The notes beneath the pieces were generated by a model. That model was not told where the DNA came from. It saw only the letters and a program-made list of their open reading frames with translations, and searched no databases. From Ferrimonas sediminum (GTDB taxonomy: Bacteria; Pseudomonadota; Gammaproteobacteria; Enterobacterales; Shewanellaceae), in contig NZ_FNEM01000013.1 of NCBI RefSeq assembly GCF_900100175.1, positions 1-64,000 of the forward strand: a stretch of 64,000 nucleotides of DNA, in the 5' to 3' direction. Shown in pieces: positions 29,024-38,536 of this stretch (its first letter is position 1; every line of letters begins with the position of its first letter). The position numbers were made by a program, and so were the translations under genes.

Positions 29024-29692
29024 ATGCTAAAACCCGTTGATTCATTATTACAGCGAGACGATCTGTGGCTGGCCAGTCAGTGGCAGCAGCAGCAGGGGGG
29101 GATCGCGACCGGTTTTGAGGCGCTGGATCAGTGCCTGTGCCATGGAGGCTGGCCCGACAAGGGCGTTATCGAGGTACTGATGGCAGCGCCGGGTACCGGC
29201 GAGTCGCTGTTGTTGCAGCGTTTGTTGTGTCCGGGAGAGGATCAGTGGCTGTTGCTGGTGTGTCCTCCTTATCTGCCTTATGCCCCGGCCTGGATGCAGC
29301 AGGGGATCGAGTTGGCCAATGTGGTGTGCCTGACGGACCTGGATCGCAAAGAGCAGCTGTGGGCAGCGGAGCAGGGGCTGGCCAGCGGCAGTTGTCAGCG
29401 GGTATTGCTGTGGCTTGATACGTTGTCGGTCAGCGAATCCCGACGTTTGCAGCTGGCGGCCGAGCGAAGTGGCAGCGTGGCGGTGGTGTTTTTACCTCGG
29501 AAGATCGAGTGCGACAGCCATCCGGTCAGCCTGCGGGTGCACTGGACACCGGAGTCGGTCGGAGCGACGCTGCAGATCCTCAAGCAGCGCGGTGGCTGGC
29601 GTCAGCCCCAGCAGCGGCTCTGTGTGCAACCGCAAGGGTGGCATCTGCCGGAACGGCCGCCGGCAGCAACGCTGTTGCAAGGTCCCTGGTGA
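29024..29692 (+). CDS. imuA: ImuA, SOS translesion mutagenesis protein
   Basis: 222 residues, RecA/SulA-related. A P-loop-like APGTGESLL replaces the standard Walker A lysine with Glu, so ATP binding may be lost or altered. ImuA works with ImuB and DnaE2 in the mutasome, as shown in Caulobacter and mycobacteria (ImuA' there). The frame opens 36 codons earlier, but the LexA box at 28994-29009 makes ATG 29024 the start; GGTGG lies eight bases upstream. It overlaps imuB by one base (TGATG). Confidence 0.92.
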   Translation: MLKPVDSLLQRDDLWLASQWQQQQGGIATGFEALDQCLCHGGWPDKGVIEVLMAAPGTGESLLLQRLLCPGEDQWLLLVCPPYLPYAPAWMQQGIELANVVCLTDLDRKEQLWAAEQGLASGSCQRVLLWLDTLSVSESRRLQLAAERSGSVAVVFLPRKIECDSHPVSLRVHWTPESVGATLQILKQRGGWRQPQQRLCVQPQGWHLPERPPAATLLQGPW

Positions 29693-31092
29693 TGCTGTGG
29701 CTGGGACTGCATTTTGTCGATCTGGCGCTGCACCATCAACTGCAGGTGCATTCGGAGCCGGTGGCGGCCGCCCTGATCGGTGGCCAGCCTCGACGGGTGT
29801 GCCAGTGTAACGAGATGGCGCAGGCTCTGGGGGTGGCCACCGATCAGAGTGTGGCCACGGCCACCGCACTGTGCCCCGAATTATGGCTGCTGGAGCCGCT
29901 GGCAGATGAGCAAGAGGTGTTACTGGAGCTGGCTCAGTGGGCTTACGGTTTCAGTGGCCGGGTGGTGCTGGTGGCGCCAGATTTACTGCTGCTCGAGGGC
30001 AGCAGCATGCTGCGCCTGTTCCAGGGGCTGGATGGTTGGCGCCAAGCGATCAACCGGGGGCTGGCGGCCCTGGGGCTGCCATGTCAGCAGGGGCTGGGGT
30101 TGACGCCGCTGGCGGCGACGGTGCTGGCCCGCCAGGGGCGGGACGGCAACAGCGGCGATCCTCACCGGCTCGATAGCCTGTTGCGGGCGTTGCCGGTGAC
30201 GGCGCTGCAGCTACCGGGTGACTGTGCTGAGCGACTGATGCAGATGGGCATTGCTCAGACTGATCAGTTGCTGGCTCTGCCCCGGTCGGAGCTGGGTTCC
30301 CGTTTTGGTGCCGAGCTGCTGCTGCACCTGTCGCGATTGCAGGGAGAGTTGCCTGATCCCCGCCCTGAATATCAGCCGTCGCCTCAGTTTCTGCAGAAGC
30401 GGTTGCTGCTGGAAGAGGCGGAGCAGGCGCCGATGTTGCTGTTTCCTCTGCAAAGCATGGTGGCGGCACTGGCGGAATTTTTGCGCCAGCGGCAACTGGC
30501 GTGCAGTCAGTTTAGCCTGAGTTTGATTCACCGTCAGGGGCCGGCCACTCGAGTGGTGCTGCGTCCGGCGTTTGCCGAAAGTCAGCGCCAGGCCCTGTTT
30601 AAGCTGCTGCAGCTGAGGTTTGAACGCCTGACACTGTACCAGCCGGTGACGGAGTTGGTGCTGCAGAGTGAGCAGTTGAGCCCGCTGAGTCTGGCGTGCG
30701 AAGGGCTGAGCGAAAGCGGCCAGTCCTTGGTGGCCAGTCAGCAGCCGCGACGGGAGCTGATCTCGCAACTGACCGCCCGCCTGGGTGAGGAGCGGGTTCG
30801 GGGCATCGCCACCGTGGATGAGATTCGGCCGGAGCGGGCCTGGCGCTGGGCCGGTTTGGGGGAGGGCAGCGAGCCGGTGGCCTCGCGGCCGCGGCCGCCG
30901 TGGTTATTGCCCGAGCCTCAAGCGGTGAATCGGCAACAGCTTCAGTTGCACCAGGGGCCGGAGCGGTTGGAGTCCGGCTGGTGGGACGGGGAGCCGGTGT
31001 GCCGGGATTACTATCTTGCCCAGACGGGCGATCATCGTTGGTGCTGGGCATTTCGCCAGCACAACGGCTGGTTTATTCATGGATGGTTCTAG
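29692..31092 (+). CDS. imuB: ImuB, non-catalytic Y-family polymerase homologue
   Basis: 466 residues. The N-terminal Y-family fold lacks the acidic catalytic triad: the first motif reads LGLHFVDLALHH rather than DxDxFF, and the SxDE motif region reads LLLEGSSMLRLF. A helix-hairpin-helix and little-finger-like region follow. ImuB is a scaffold that binds the beta clamp and recruits DnaE2 to lesions. It starts at ATG 29692, sharing one base with the imuA stop, and overlaps dnaE2 by ten bases. Confidence 0.93.
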   Translation: MLWLGLHFVDLALHHQLQVHSEPVAAALIGGQPRRVCQCNEMAQALGVATDQSVATATALCPELWLLEPLADEQEVLLELAQWAYGFSGRVVLVAPDLLLLEGSSMLRLFQGLDGWRQAINRGLAALGLPCQQGLGLTPLAATVLARQGRDGNSGDPHRLDSLLRALPVTALQLPGDCAERLMQMGIAQTDQLLALPRSELGSRFGAELLLHLSRLQGELPDPRPEYQPSPQFLQKRLLLEEAEQAPMLLFPLQSMVAALAEFLRQRQLACSQFSLSLIHRQGPATRVVLRPAFAESQRQALFKLLQLRFERLTLYQPVTELVLQSEQLSPLSLACEGLSESGQSLVASQQPRRELISQLTARLGEERVRGIATVDEIRPERAWRWAGLGEGSEPVASRPRPPWLLPEPQAVNRQQLQLHQGPERLESGWWDGEPVCRDYYLAQTGDHRWCWAFRQHNGWFIHGWF

Positions 31093-34000
31093 TGGTGGAT
31101 TATGCTGAGCTGCACTGTCTGAGTAATTTCAGTTTTCTGCGCGGGGCCTCTCATCCACAGGAGCTGGTGGCGGAGGCGGCTTGCCAGGGCTACCGGGCCA
31201 TCGCCTTGACCGATGAGTGTTCACTGGCGGGGATCGTCAAGGCCTGGGAGGCGGCCAAAATCCATGGGATTCGGCTGTTGGTGGGCAGTGAATTCCGGTT
31301 GCCACAGGCCACGGTGGTGGTGCTGGCCCAAAGCCGCCGAGGCTATGGCCAGCTGTCGGCACTGATCACCCGTAGCCGTCGCCGCAGCCCGAAAGGGCAC
31401 TACCAGATCCATTGGGCCGATTTTGATGAGCGCCTGAGTGAGTGCCTGTTGTTGTTGCTGGTGGACGACGAGGCGCCGGAGTCGGCATTGGATCCCATTT
31501 GCCAGCAGCTGCAAGATGAATTTACCGATCGCTGCTGGCTGCTGCTGGAGCGCCACTTTTGCCCGCAGGATCACCGCCGGTTGCAACTGGTGGAGTCGTT
31601 GTCGTTGCGTTGGTCGTTACCGGTGGTCTGTGCCGGAGGGGTGCGTATGCACCGTGCTGAGCGACAGCAACTGCTGGATGTCCTCAGCTGTGTGCGCCAT
31701 GGCTGTACCTTGTCGCAGGCGGGGTGGCGACTCAGTGGCAATGCCGAAGCGCACATCAAACCGTTGCCGGCTTTGGCCCGGCGGTTTCGTCCCCAATGGC
31801 TGGCGGCCACGGTGGCGATCGCCGAACGTTGTCAATTTGAGCTGGAGGAGCTGCGGTATCAGTACCCGGCGGAGGTGGTACCACAAGGGATGACGGCGTC
31901 GGCGTACCTGCGTCAGCAGGTGGCCGCCGGGGCTCAGCGGCGTTATCCGCAGGGGGTCCCGCCCCAGGTGCAGCAGCAGATTGAGACCGAGTTGGCGCTG
32001 ATTGATGAGCTGAGCTATCACTATTTTTTCCTGACCATCTACGACATCGTTCGCTTTGCCAAAGCCCGGCGGATTCTGCACCAGGGGCGGGGATCGGCCG
32101 CCAACTCTGTGGTGTGTTACTGCCTGGGGATCACCGAGGTGGACCCGGTGCAGGTAAACCTGCTGTTTGAGCGATTTATCTCCCGTGAACGGAATGAGCC
32201 GCCGGACATCGATGTGGATTTCGAGCATCAGCGCCGGGAGGAGGTGATTCAATACATCTACGGGAAATATGGTCGGGAGCGGGCGGCGTTGGCGGCCACG
32301 GTGATCAGCTATCGCTTCAAGAGTGCCCTTAGGGATGTGGCCAAGGCACTGGGGCTGGATGACGGTTATCAGGATTATCTGATCAAGCAGGTGGATCGCC
32401 GGGACGGCAACAGCAGTTGGCAACAGCAAACCCGGGCACTGATGCAGGGCCGGGAGACTCCCGCCGGAGCCGCGGCTTTTCTGGTGCCTCTGGTGGAGAC
32501 TTTGCTGGGGTTTCCTCGCCACCTGTCCCAGCATGTGGGCGGTTTCATTATCTCGTCGGGCCCGCTGTCTGAGCTGGTGCCGGTGGAGAATGCGGCCATG
32601 GCCGATCGCACCGTCATTCAGTGGGATAAAGATGATCTGGAAGCGCTGGGACTGCTGAAGGTGGACATACTGGCTCTGGGAATGCTCAGTGCCATTCGCC
32701 GCTGTTTTGATCTCATCGGTCAATGGCAGGGGCGGCCCTACGGCATGGATGATGTGGTACGCGAACAGCCCCAGGTGTATGACATGCTGTGTCGGGCCGA
32801 CAGCATCGGCGTGTTCCAGATTGAATCGCGGGCGCAAACCAATATGTTGCCCAGGTTGCGCCCCCGCTGTTATTACGATCTGGTGGTGCAGATCGCCATT
32901 GTCCGGCCAGGGCCGATTCAGGGAGACATGGTTCACCCCTACCTGAGGCGGCGCCATGGGCAGGAGGCGGTATCCTACCCCAGCGAAGCGGTTCAGCAGG
33001 TACTGGAGCGTACCCTCGGAGTGCCGATTTTTCAGGAGCAGGTGATTAAGCTGGCGATGGTGGCCGCCGGATTTTCCGGCGGGGAGGCGGATCAGTTGCG
33101 GCGGGCCATGGCCAGTTGGAAGCGCCACGGTGAGCTGGATCGGTTTGAAAAAAAGTTGGTTGAGGGGATGGCAAGCCGGGGCTACAGCAATGAGTTTGCC
33201 CAGCAGGTGTTCAATCAGATTCGCGGCTTTGGTGAGTACGGTTTTCCTGAGTCCCACTCTGCCAGTTTTGCGTTGCTGGCGTACGTGTCGGCGTACCTGA
33301 AGTACCACTACCCGGTGGCGTTTTGCTGCGCCCTGCTCAACAGTCAGCCCATGGGGTTTTATACGCCGTCGCAATTGGTGCAGGATCTGCGTCGGCATGG
33401 CGGTGAAGTGTTGCCGGTGTCGGTAAATCACAGTGACTGGGATCACCGGCTGGAATCGGTTGCAGGGAAACCGGCGTTACGCCTGGGGTTGCGGTTGGTG
33501 AAAGGCCTGGGGGAGGAGGCCGGGCAGGCCGTGGTGGCACAGCGGCCGGAGTTGGGGTATCAGGACAGTCAGCAGTTGGTGGCACGGAGTCGGTTGGACA
33601 GAGGCAGCCTGGAGCGCCTGGCCAGTGCCGACGCCCTTAAGTGCATGAGTGGCCACCGCTATCAAGCCCGCTGGCAGCTGGCGGCGGTGACCGAACAGTT
33701 GCCGCTGTTCGGGGAGCAGCCGCTATCCTCTCGGGTAGCGTTGCCGCCGCCGGGAGCGGCTCAGGAGATGCTGGCGGACTTTCAGCAGTTGGGACTGACT
33801 CTGGGGCAACACCCGATGGCGATGCTGCGTCAGCGGGGTGATCTGACGGGGCAGCGAACGGCAGAGCAGCTGCAGCAGTGTCGTCATGGGCAACTGGTGA
33901 CTTTGACTGGCGTGGTGGTTGGGCGTCAACGACCGGGTACCGCCAGCGGAGTGACGTTTATCACCCTCGAGGATGAGACAGGCAACGCCAATGTGGTGGT

Positions 34001-34172
34001 CTGGGCCGGTACCGCCCGGGTTCAGAGGCAGCCCTATTTGACTGCCCGGTTGTTGCAGGTGCGGGGTGTGGTGGAGAAGGCGGGCAGGGTGGTGCACCTG
34101 ATGGCAGGCAAATTGACTGATAAGAGTGAGCTGATTGACAATTTCAAGGTGAAATCACGAAATTTTCGTTAA
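31083..34172 (+). CDS. dnaE2: Error-prone DNA polymerase DnaE2
   Basis: 1029 residues, the usual DnaE2 size. An N-terminal PHP domain (YAELHCLSNFSFLRGASHPQEL) is followed by the palm, with catalytic aspartates in PDIDVDFEHQRREEV near residue 380 and GRGSAANSVVCYCLG before it. The C-terminal OB fold carries TLEDETGNANVVVW. It synthesises DNA past lesions as part of the SOS mutasome. Start ATG 31083 overlaps imuB; a GTG three codons later is an alternative. Third gene of the LexA-controlled operon. Confidence 0.96.
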   Translation: MVLVVDYAELHCLSNFSFLRGASHPQELVAEAACQGYRAIALTDECSLAGIVKAWEAAKIHGIRLLVGSEFRLPQATVVVLAQSRRGYGQLSALITRSRRRSPKGHYQIHWADFDERLSECLLLLLVDDEAPESALDPICQQLQDEFTDRCWLLLERHFCPQDHRRLQLVESLSLRWSLPVVCAGGVRMHRAERQQLLDVLSCVRHGCTLSQAGWRLSGNAEAHIKPLPALARRFRPQWLAATVAIAERCQFELEELRYQYPAEVVPQGMTASAYLRQQVAAGAQRRYPQGVPPQVQQQIETELALIDELSYHYFFLTIYDIVRFAKARRILHQGRGSAANSVVCYCLGITEVDPVQVNLLFERFISRERNEPPDIDVDFEHQRREEVIQYIYGKYGRERAALAATVISYRFKSALRDVAKALGLDDGYQDYLIKQVDRRDGNSSWQQQTRALMQGRETPAGAAAFLVPLVETLLGFPRHLSQHVGGFIISSGPLSELVPVENAAMADRTVIQWDKDDLEALGLLKVDILALGMLSAIRRCFDLIGQWQGRPYGMDDVVREQPQVYDMLCRADSIGVFQIESRAQTNMLPRLRPRCYYDLVVQIAIVRPGPIQGDMVHPYLRRRHGQEAVSYPSEAVQQVLERTLGVPIFQEQVIKLAMVAAGFSGGEADQLRRAMASWKRHGELDRFEKKLVEGMASRGYSNEFAQQVFNQIRGFGEYGFPESHSASFALLAYVSAYLKYHYPVAFCCALLNSQPMGFYTPSQLVQDLRRHGGEVLPVSVNHSDWDHRLESVAGKPALRLGLRLVKGLGEEAGQAVVAQRPELGYQDSQQLVARSRLDRGSLERLASADALKCMSGHRYQARWQLAAVTEQLPLFGEQPLSSRVALPPPGAAQEMLADFQQLGLTLGQHPMAMLRQRGDLTGQRTAEQLQQCRHGQLVTLTGVVVGRQRPGTASGVTFITLEDETGNANVVVWAGTARVQRQPYLTARLLQVRGVVEKAGRVVHLMAGKLTDKSELIDNFKVKSRNFR

Positions 34173-34230
34173 GAAATAGTGTTCATCATTCGATCACTGG
34201 CTGTAATTGATAAAAAAATCGCCAGATGGT

Positions 34231-34258
34231 TTGTAAACCCAAACATCCTGAGTATAAT
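34231..34258 (+). promoter_or_regulatory. Sigma-70 promoter of the cold-shock gene
   Basis: TTGTAA and a perfect TATAAT (34253-34258) with a 16-base spacer. It leaves a 5' leader of about 50 bases before the ATG. Confidence 0.6.
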
Positions 34259-34316
34259 TGATATCGATAGCAGGTAATACGGATTGCCTGTGCGTTTGAT
34301 TTAGAAAGAGTTAGAT

Positions 34317-34526
34317 ATGTCTGAACAAGTTACTGGTACAGTTAAGTGGTTTAACGACGAAAAAGGATTTGGCTTCATCTCCCGTGAAGATGGCAAGGAT
34401 GTGTTCGTGCACTTCTCTGCTATCCAGGGTAATGGACGCCGTACTTTGGTTGAAGGTCAACAGGTTACTATGACCGTGACTCAGGGTCAGAAAGGCCCTC
34501 AAGCAGAGAACGTAAGCGTTATCTAA
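34317..34526 (+). CDS. Cold-shock domain protein (CspA family)
   Basis: 69 residues forming a single cold-shock domain. RNP1 (KGFGFI) and RNP2 (VFVHF) bind single-stranded RNA or DNA, and the start [15 protein letters not shown] is typical. CspA-family members melt RNA structure; whether this one is cold-induced (CspA), constitutive (CspC/E) or stationary (CspD) cannot be told from the protein. Its leader is too short for the long CspA thermosensor. A strong terminator follows. Confidence 0.95.
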   Translation: MSEQVTGTVKWFNDEKGFGFISREDGKDVFVHFSAIQGNGRRTLVEGQQVTMTVTQGQKGPQAENVSVI

Positions 34527-34545
34527 CACTTACAAAAGATTCGAG

Positions 34546-34575
34546 GCCCTTGCCGTATGGCGAGGGCTTTTTTTT
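34546..34575 (+). terminator. Terminator of the cold-shock gene
   Basis: GCCCTTGCC and GGCGAGGGC (one G-U pair) around GTAT, followed by eight or nine T. Confidence 0.92.
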
Positions 34576-34729
34576 GTCCGTTTTTTGACTTCCGGTGCGT
34601 TTCCGACCCCCCCGACCAGATGGAGACCGGCGCCGATCTGGCAAATACTTACTGTCACGGCGTGCTGTTAAGTGGCCCCGATGGTGAGGCCAGGCGCACA
34701 GCATCGGGTCGCTGCACAAGGGGGCGGAG

Positions 34730-36913
34730 ATGGTGAAGTGGTTGTTCTGGGCCGGAGTATTGCTGTTGTCAGGCTTACTGGTCACCGTGGGGTACTACCA
34801 GTACCGGGATTGGCATCACCCTTACCGTGCTATCCAGGTTCGACAGCTGCCGCCGCCGGAGAGCAGGCCGATGTTGAGTATCGAGACTCACCTGGCACTC
34901 ACTCCGCGACCGCCAGAAACCTATGTCTTTCCCATTCCTCTGGGGCAGGTCGGCCCCGCGGAGCCTCTGTATGCGGGGGCCCGCCAATACCCGTTTTTCT
35001 GCATGACACTGGCTTCCGGATTGGGGCAGCCGCTTATCGATAACCAGAGAGGAGAGGGAGTGGCGGTGTATGATGAGCGGGGCAGCCAGCTGGGTGACAC
35101 CATATTGGGCTACAGTCGCGATTGTGGCCTGCCCTCGGTGCTGAACTACTTTTACCTTGACCGGCACGGGGCTTTGCGGTCCTATCTGCCTGACAACCCG
35201 GTGCCACCGTCTCAAGTGGCGCAAACGGAGATTGGCGGTCGCTCTGTGGCCCAGATCTACCGGGTCGAGAGTGGCACCATCAACCGCTACATCTACCACA
35301 TCGCCATGCTGGCGACGCCAGCCACGGCCAGAGAGCAGGCTCCTTGGTGGAACCGCAAACTGATCTATCAATTTCATGGTGGCAGTGGTATCGGTTTTCG
35401 ACAGGGGCGGTTAAAGCCGTCGAAAATTGTTCGCAAGCGCTTACAGCAACTGCAGCAAGGCTACGCGGTGATCAGCTCTACCGGTAATAAAACCAGCTAC
35501 ACCTACGACATGGTTCGGGCCGAGGATACCGCCCGCAGGGTCAAGCACCAGTTTGTGTCACTGTACGGTCAGCCTCGTTACACCATCGGCATCGGTGGCT
35601 CCGGTGGCGGCCTGAGCCAATACCTGATGGCGCAAAATCGCAGCCAGGTCATCGATGGAGCCCTGGCGTTGTACGCCTATCCGGACATGGTGACTCAGGC
35701 TTTGTACGGTCTGGATTGCGATCTGTTCAACACCTATTACGCTTTTCGCAGCCCCAGACGACATCGGTGGCAGGACTTTGATAATCGCACCGAACTTGAG
35801 GGTCTCAATGCGGCGGCCGGTTTTAGTCAACGGGCGCCGTTTCTGGAGCCGTTGAATCAGCTGCTGCACGGGCGCTGGCCCAGTTGGCCTCAGGGTTCCA
35901 GTGAGTGCATCAACGGCTGGTTTGGCCTGTCGGCGCTGATTCATAACCCGAGGCAGGGCTACATTCGGCCGATGTTCAGTGATGCCATTAACCGACAGCA
36001 ACACTGGAGTTATTGGGAAGATTTGGTGCAGATTTTCGGCCGGGATCAACATGGCTTTGCCCGCGCGGCCTGGGGTAACCGGGGAGTGCAGTATGGCTTA
36101 CGGCCGTTGCGACAGGGGCGGATTTCGGTGCCGGAGTTCTTGCACCTGAATCGTCACATTGGCAGCTGGCAGGCTACCGAGGGGATGAGTCGTGAAGCCA
36201 TCTGGATGCCATTGGGGATGCAGTTGCCGTTATGGTTGTCACTGTGGGGCAATCACAATATCACCGAAGGAGCTCCGGCCCCGCGCCGGCAACCGGATCC
36301 CCATGCGGTGGCTCGGGCTTATCGTACCGGTCAGGTGTTTGTGGGGGCCAACCCCATTCCGGTCATTGATCTGCGCCATTATCTGGAGGAGCGGCTGGAT
36401 ATGCATCATCTGTCGGCCTCCTTTGAAGCCCGTTCCCGTATTCTGGATTGGCACGGGCATACCGATAATCAGGTGATCTGGGTATCGGATTATCGCTACA
36501 CGCCGCTGAAAGAAGCGTTTGAAGCCATGGAGTTGTGGTTGCAGGCCAGGTTGATGGGGCAGTCGCGACCGGCTCAGATAGAGGATCAGTGTTTCGATGC
36601 CAACGGGCGGGTGCTCCAGCGCGGCGCCGAGGTCTGGGACGGTCGATGGAATGGCCGCCAGCCGGGGGCGTGCAGCAAACGTTATCCTCACTTCAGCAAT
36701 GCCCGGGTTCAGGCTGGTGGACCCTGGCGGGGCAGTGTGTTCCAGTGCCGGTTACTGCCTGTCGATGAAGCACTGGCTCAGGGGCAGTATGGTGAGGTGG
36801 CGGTGGCTCCCTATCTGGCTCAGCTCAGGCAGGTGTTTCCCGATGGCGTCTGCGACCTGACGGGGGTCGATGCCATGCGTCCGCCGGACTTGACTCCGGC
36901 GGCTGGATTCTAG
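34730..36913 (+). CDS. DUF6351 alpha/beta-hydrolase-like protein
   Basis: 727 residues with an N-terminal membrane helix (WLFWAGVLLLSGLLVTVGYY), which acts as a signal anchor or uncleaved signal, so the bulk is periplasmic or secreted. The central part matches DUF6351/tannase-like proteins: IYQFHGGSGIGFRQG, then the nucleophile elbow GIGGSGGGLSQYL (Ser catalytic candidate), and later ILDWHGHTDNQVI, whose His or Asp could complete a triad. The substrate is unknown. AAGGGGG lies five bases before the ATG. It meets trhA tail to tail with a four-base CTAG overlap. Confidence 0.8.
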   Translation: MVKWLFWAGVLLLSGLLVTVGYYQYRDWHHPYRAIQVRQLPPPESRPMLSIETHLALTPRPPETYVFPIPLGQVGPAEPLYAGARQYPFFCMTLASGLGQPLIDNQRGEGVAVYDERGSQLGDTILGYSRDCGLPSVLNYFYLDRHGALRSYLPDNPVPPSQVAQTEIGGRSVAQIYRVESGTINRYIYHIAMLATPATAREQAPWWNRKLIYQFHGGSGIGFRQGRLKPSKIVRKRLQQLQQGYAVISSTGNKTSYTYDMVRAEDTARRVKHQFVSLYGQPRYTIGIGGSGGGLSQYLMAQNRSQVIDGALALYAYPDMVTQALYGLDCDLFNTYYAFRSPRRHRWQDFDNRTELEGLNAAAGFSQRAPFLEPLNQLLHGRWPSWPQGSSECINGWFGLSALIHNPRQGYIRPMFSDAINRQQHWSYWEDLVQIFGRDQHGFARAAWGNRGVQYGLRPLRQGRISVPEFLHLNRHIGSWQATEGMSREAIWMPLGMQLPLWLSLWGNHNITEGAPAPRRQPDPHAVARAYRTGQVFVGANPIPVIDLRHYLEERLDMHHLSASFEARSRILDWHGHTDNQVIWVSDYRYTPLKEAFEAMELWLQARLMGQSRPAQIEDQCFDANGRVLQRGAEVWDGRWNGRQPGACSKRYPHFSNARVQAGGPWRGSVFQCRLLPVDEALAQGQYGEVAVAPYLAQLRQVFPDGVCDLTGVDAMRPPDLTPAAGF

Positions 36914-37560
36914 GCGGAGGGGATGATGTAGGCGGCGATGGCGACGCAGTGGCAAACCGCTCCAGCCAGTACGCACAGGTGCCAGATGGCGTGGGTATAG
37001 GGGGTTTGTTTGGCTACATAGAACACCACACCACCGCTGTAGCACAGGCCGCCGATCCACAGCAGGTGGAAACCGGCGCTGGGCAGAACCTGATACAAAG
37101 GGTAGATCACTAACAAGCAGAGCCAGCCCATCACCAGATAGGTGGCCAATGCCAGTTTCTTGAAGCGATGAATAAAGAAGGTTTTAAAGATCACTCCGGC
37201 GATGGCCATGGACCAAATAGTGGCCAGAATCAGGTCGGCTTTCCAGCCTTCCAGGCTAATGGACATCATCGGTGTGTAGGTGCCGGCGATCAGCAGATAG
37301 ATGGCACAATGATCCAGCCGCTTAAACACCTTCTTGGCGCTGGGGTTGGAGATGGAGTGGTACAGCGTCGAAAACAGAAACAGCAGAATCATACTGGCGC
37401 CGTAGATGCTTACGGCGGCAATCTCCCAGCCCGACAACACCGGGATACCCTTGGTGAGCATCAGGGTAAGGCCGACGATGGCGGCGGCAACCCCCAGTCC
37501 GTGGGTGATGGCGTTGGCGATCTCTTCCCCTTGAGAGTAGGGCATAGTGGCTGAGGCCAT
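36910..37560 (-). CDS. trhA: Hemolysin III family protein TrhA (PAQR)
   Basis: 216 residues and seven membrane helices of the PAQR superfamily. Conserved features are STLYHSI, DHCAIYLLIAGTYTP and the final THAIWHLCVLAGAVCH, whose His/Asp residues bind zinc in PAQR receptors. E. coli TrhA (YqfA) affects membrane energetics; the hemolysin name is historical. ATG 37560 is chosen over one eight codons upstream because AAAGGA stands six bases before it. Confidence 0.93.
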   Translation of the reverse strand: MASATMPYSQGEEIANAITHGLGVAAAIVGLTLMLTKGIPVLSGWEIAAVSIYGASMILLFLFSTLYHSISNPSAKKVFKRLDHCAIYLLIAGTYTPMMSISLEGWKADLILATIWSMAIAGVIFKTFFIHRFKKLALATYLVMGWLCLLVIYPLYQVLPSAGFHLLWIGGLCYSGGVVFYVAKQTPYTHAIWHLCVLAGAVCHCVAIAAYIIPSA

Positions 37561-37619
37561 AGGGTTCCTTTGCGGTTGCTGCATAAAAAGTCCGACCAGT
37601 GTAGCAGGAGATTATTTAA

Positions 37620-37635
37620 GCGTACACATGTACGC
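37620..37635. repeat. Short inverted repeat upstream of trhA
   Basis: Perfect seven-base arms GCGTACA and TGTACGC around CA, 60 bases before the trhA start. It is a possible operator of an unknown regulator. Further right, two hairpins without T-tracts occur at 37708-37725 (TGGGTCT/AGACCCA) and 37777-37792 (GGCAGCC/GGCTGCC). Confidence 0.5.
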
Positions 37636-37803
37636 CTAAAAAGTTTGGGGCGATGTTCAGTCCACCTTCAAACAACTGGGAAGGTCACCCAGGGCGTTAA
37701 GCGGCAGTGGGTCTGAATAGACCCATGATGAAGTGAATGAGCAGGATTTTCCAGTCGGGGTAAGTCTTAAGACGGGGGCAGCCTAGGCTGCCACGTTCGG
37801 CCG

Positions 37804-38247
37804 TTATTGAACCACTTTGGCAATCTGCAGCAGCGACAGCAACTGGGGTTCATCCAGCTCGATTGGAGGCTGGCCTTTGCTGGCCAGTTTCAGTGCCTGC
37901 TCAAAGTCGTGCTCTTTGCGGATCAGGTAGGCGGCGATGGCACTGACGGTGCGCTTTCGACCGTCATTGCAGTGAATGGCCACCGCACCGTCAAAGCGGT
38001 CGATGAACTGCTCCAGCTGCTGCAGCTGCTGAGGGCTGACGGTCTGACCGTCTTCGGTGGGTAGCCATAGGTAAGGCAGTTGCCAGTTGTGATACAGCTG
38101 ATGATTGTCTTCGTTCTCCAACAGCGAAACCACGGCCTGGAATCGTGATTTTGCCAGAGTATCCAGTTCATGAGTCTGAGGCTTGCGCATGCCGGCAAGG
38201 CGACCCGGGATAATCCACCAGGGGGTCAGGGTGTCAGAATGTGTCAT
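37804..38247 (-). CDS. Dual-specificity/tyrosine phosphatase family protein
   Basis: 147 residues with the CX5R phosphatase loop HCNDGRKRT (the usual G at the fifth position is Lys) and an upstream acidic stretch, LPTEDGQT, that could supply the general-acid Asp. It is a cytoplasmic, compact DSP-like domain. Bacterial relatives act on phosphoproteins or phosphorylated nucleotides and sugars; the target is unknown. It stands alone between trhA and aqpZ. Confidence 0.8.
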   Translation of the reverse strand: MTHSDTLTPWWIIPGRLAGMRKPQTHELDTLAKSRFQAVVSLLENEDNHQLYHNWQLPYLWLPTEDGQTVSPQQLQQLEQFIDRFDGAVAIHCNDGRKRTVSAIAAYLIRKEHDFEQALKLASKGQPPIELDEPQLLSLLQIAKVVQ

Positions 38248-38488
38248 GGTGCTCTCCTGTAGTCGTCGGTGAGAGTAGTGTAGAAAGTTTGCGGTGCGTA
38301 GGTGAAAGGAAACCGGCGGATTTCGGCGTTTCGTTCAGACTCAATTAAGGCGGATGATTGTCGCTTTACTTGGGGTTAAGTGCGCCTAAGTTTGGCGAAA
38401 ATGCTTCGATCACCGATAACGCAATGGATACGATTGGCAACCTGAGTGTAACTATTGCGGGGCAAATGATGCACAATTGCACCGTTTG

Positions 38489-38523
38489 GGCCCATCGCCT
38501 GCCATCGGCGGCAATGGGCCCTG
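38489..38523 (-). terminator. Long hairpin downstream of aqpZ
   Basis: GGGCCCAT and ATGGGCCC arms enclose an inner pairing (CCGCC/GGCAGG on the minus strand). There is only a short A/T tract, so termination is plausible but not certain. Confidence 0.5.
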
Positions 38524-38536
38524 AATGAGCCGGGAT

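Noticed and set aside
31617-33446. 609-codon frame opposite dnaE2
   Set aside because: Shadow of dnaE2; rich in His, Gln and Arg, as expected from antisense of GC-rich coding DNA.
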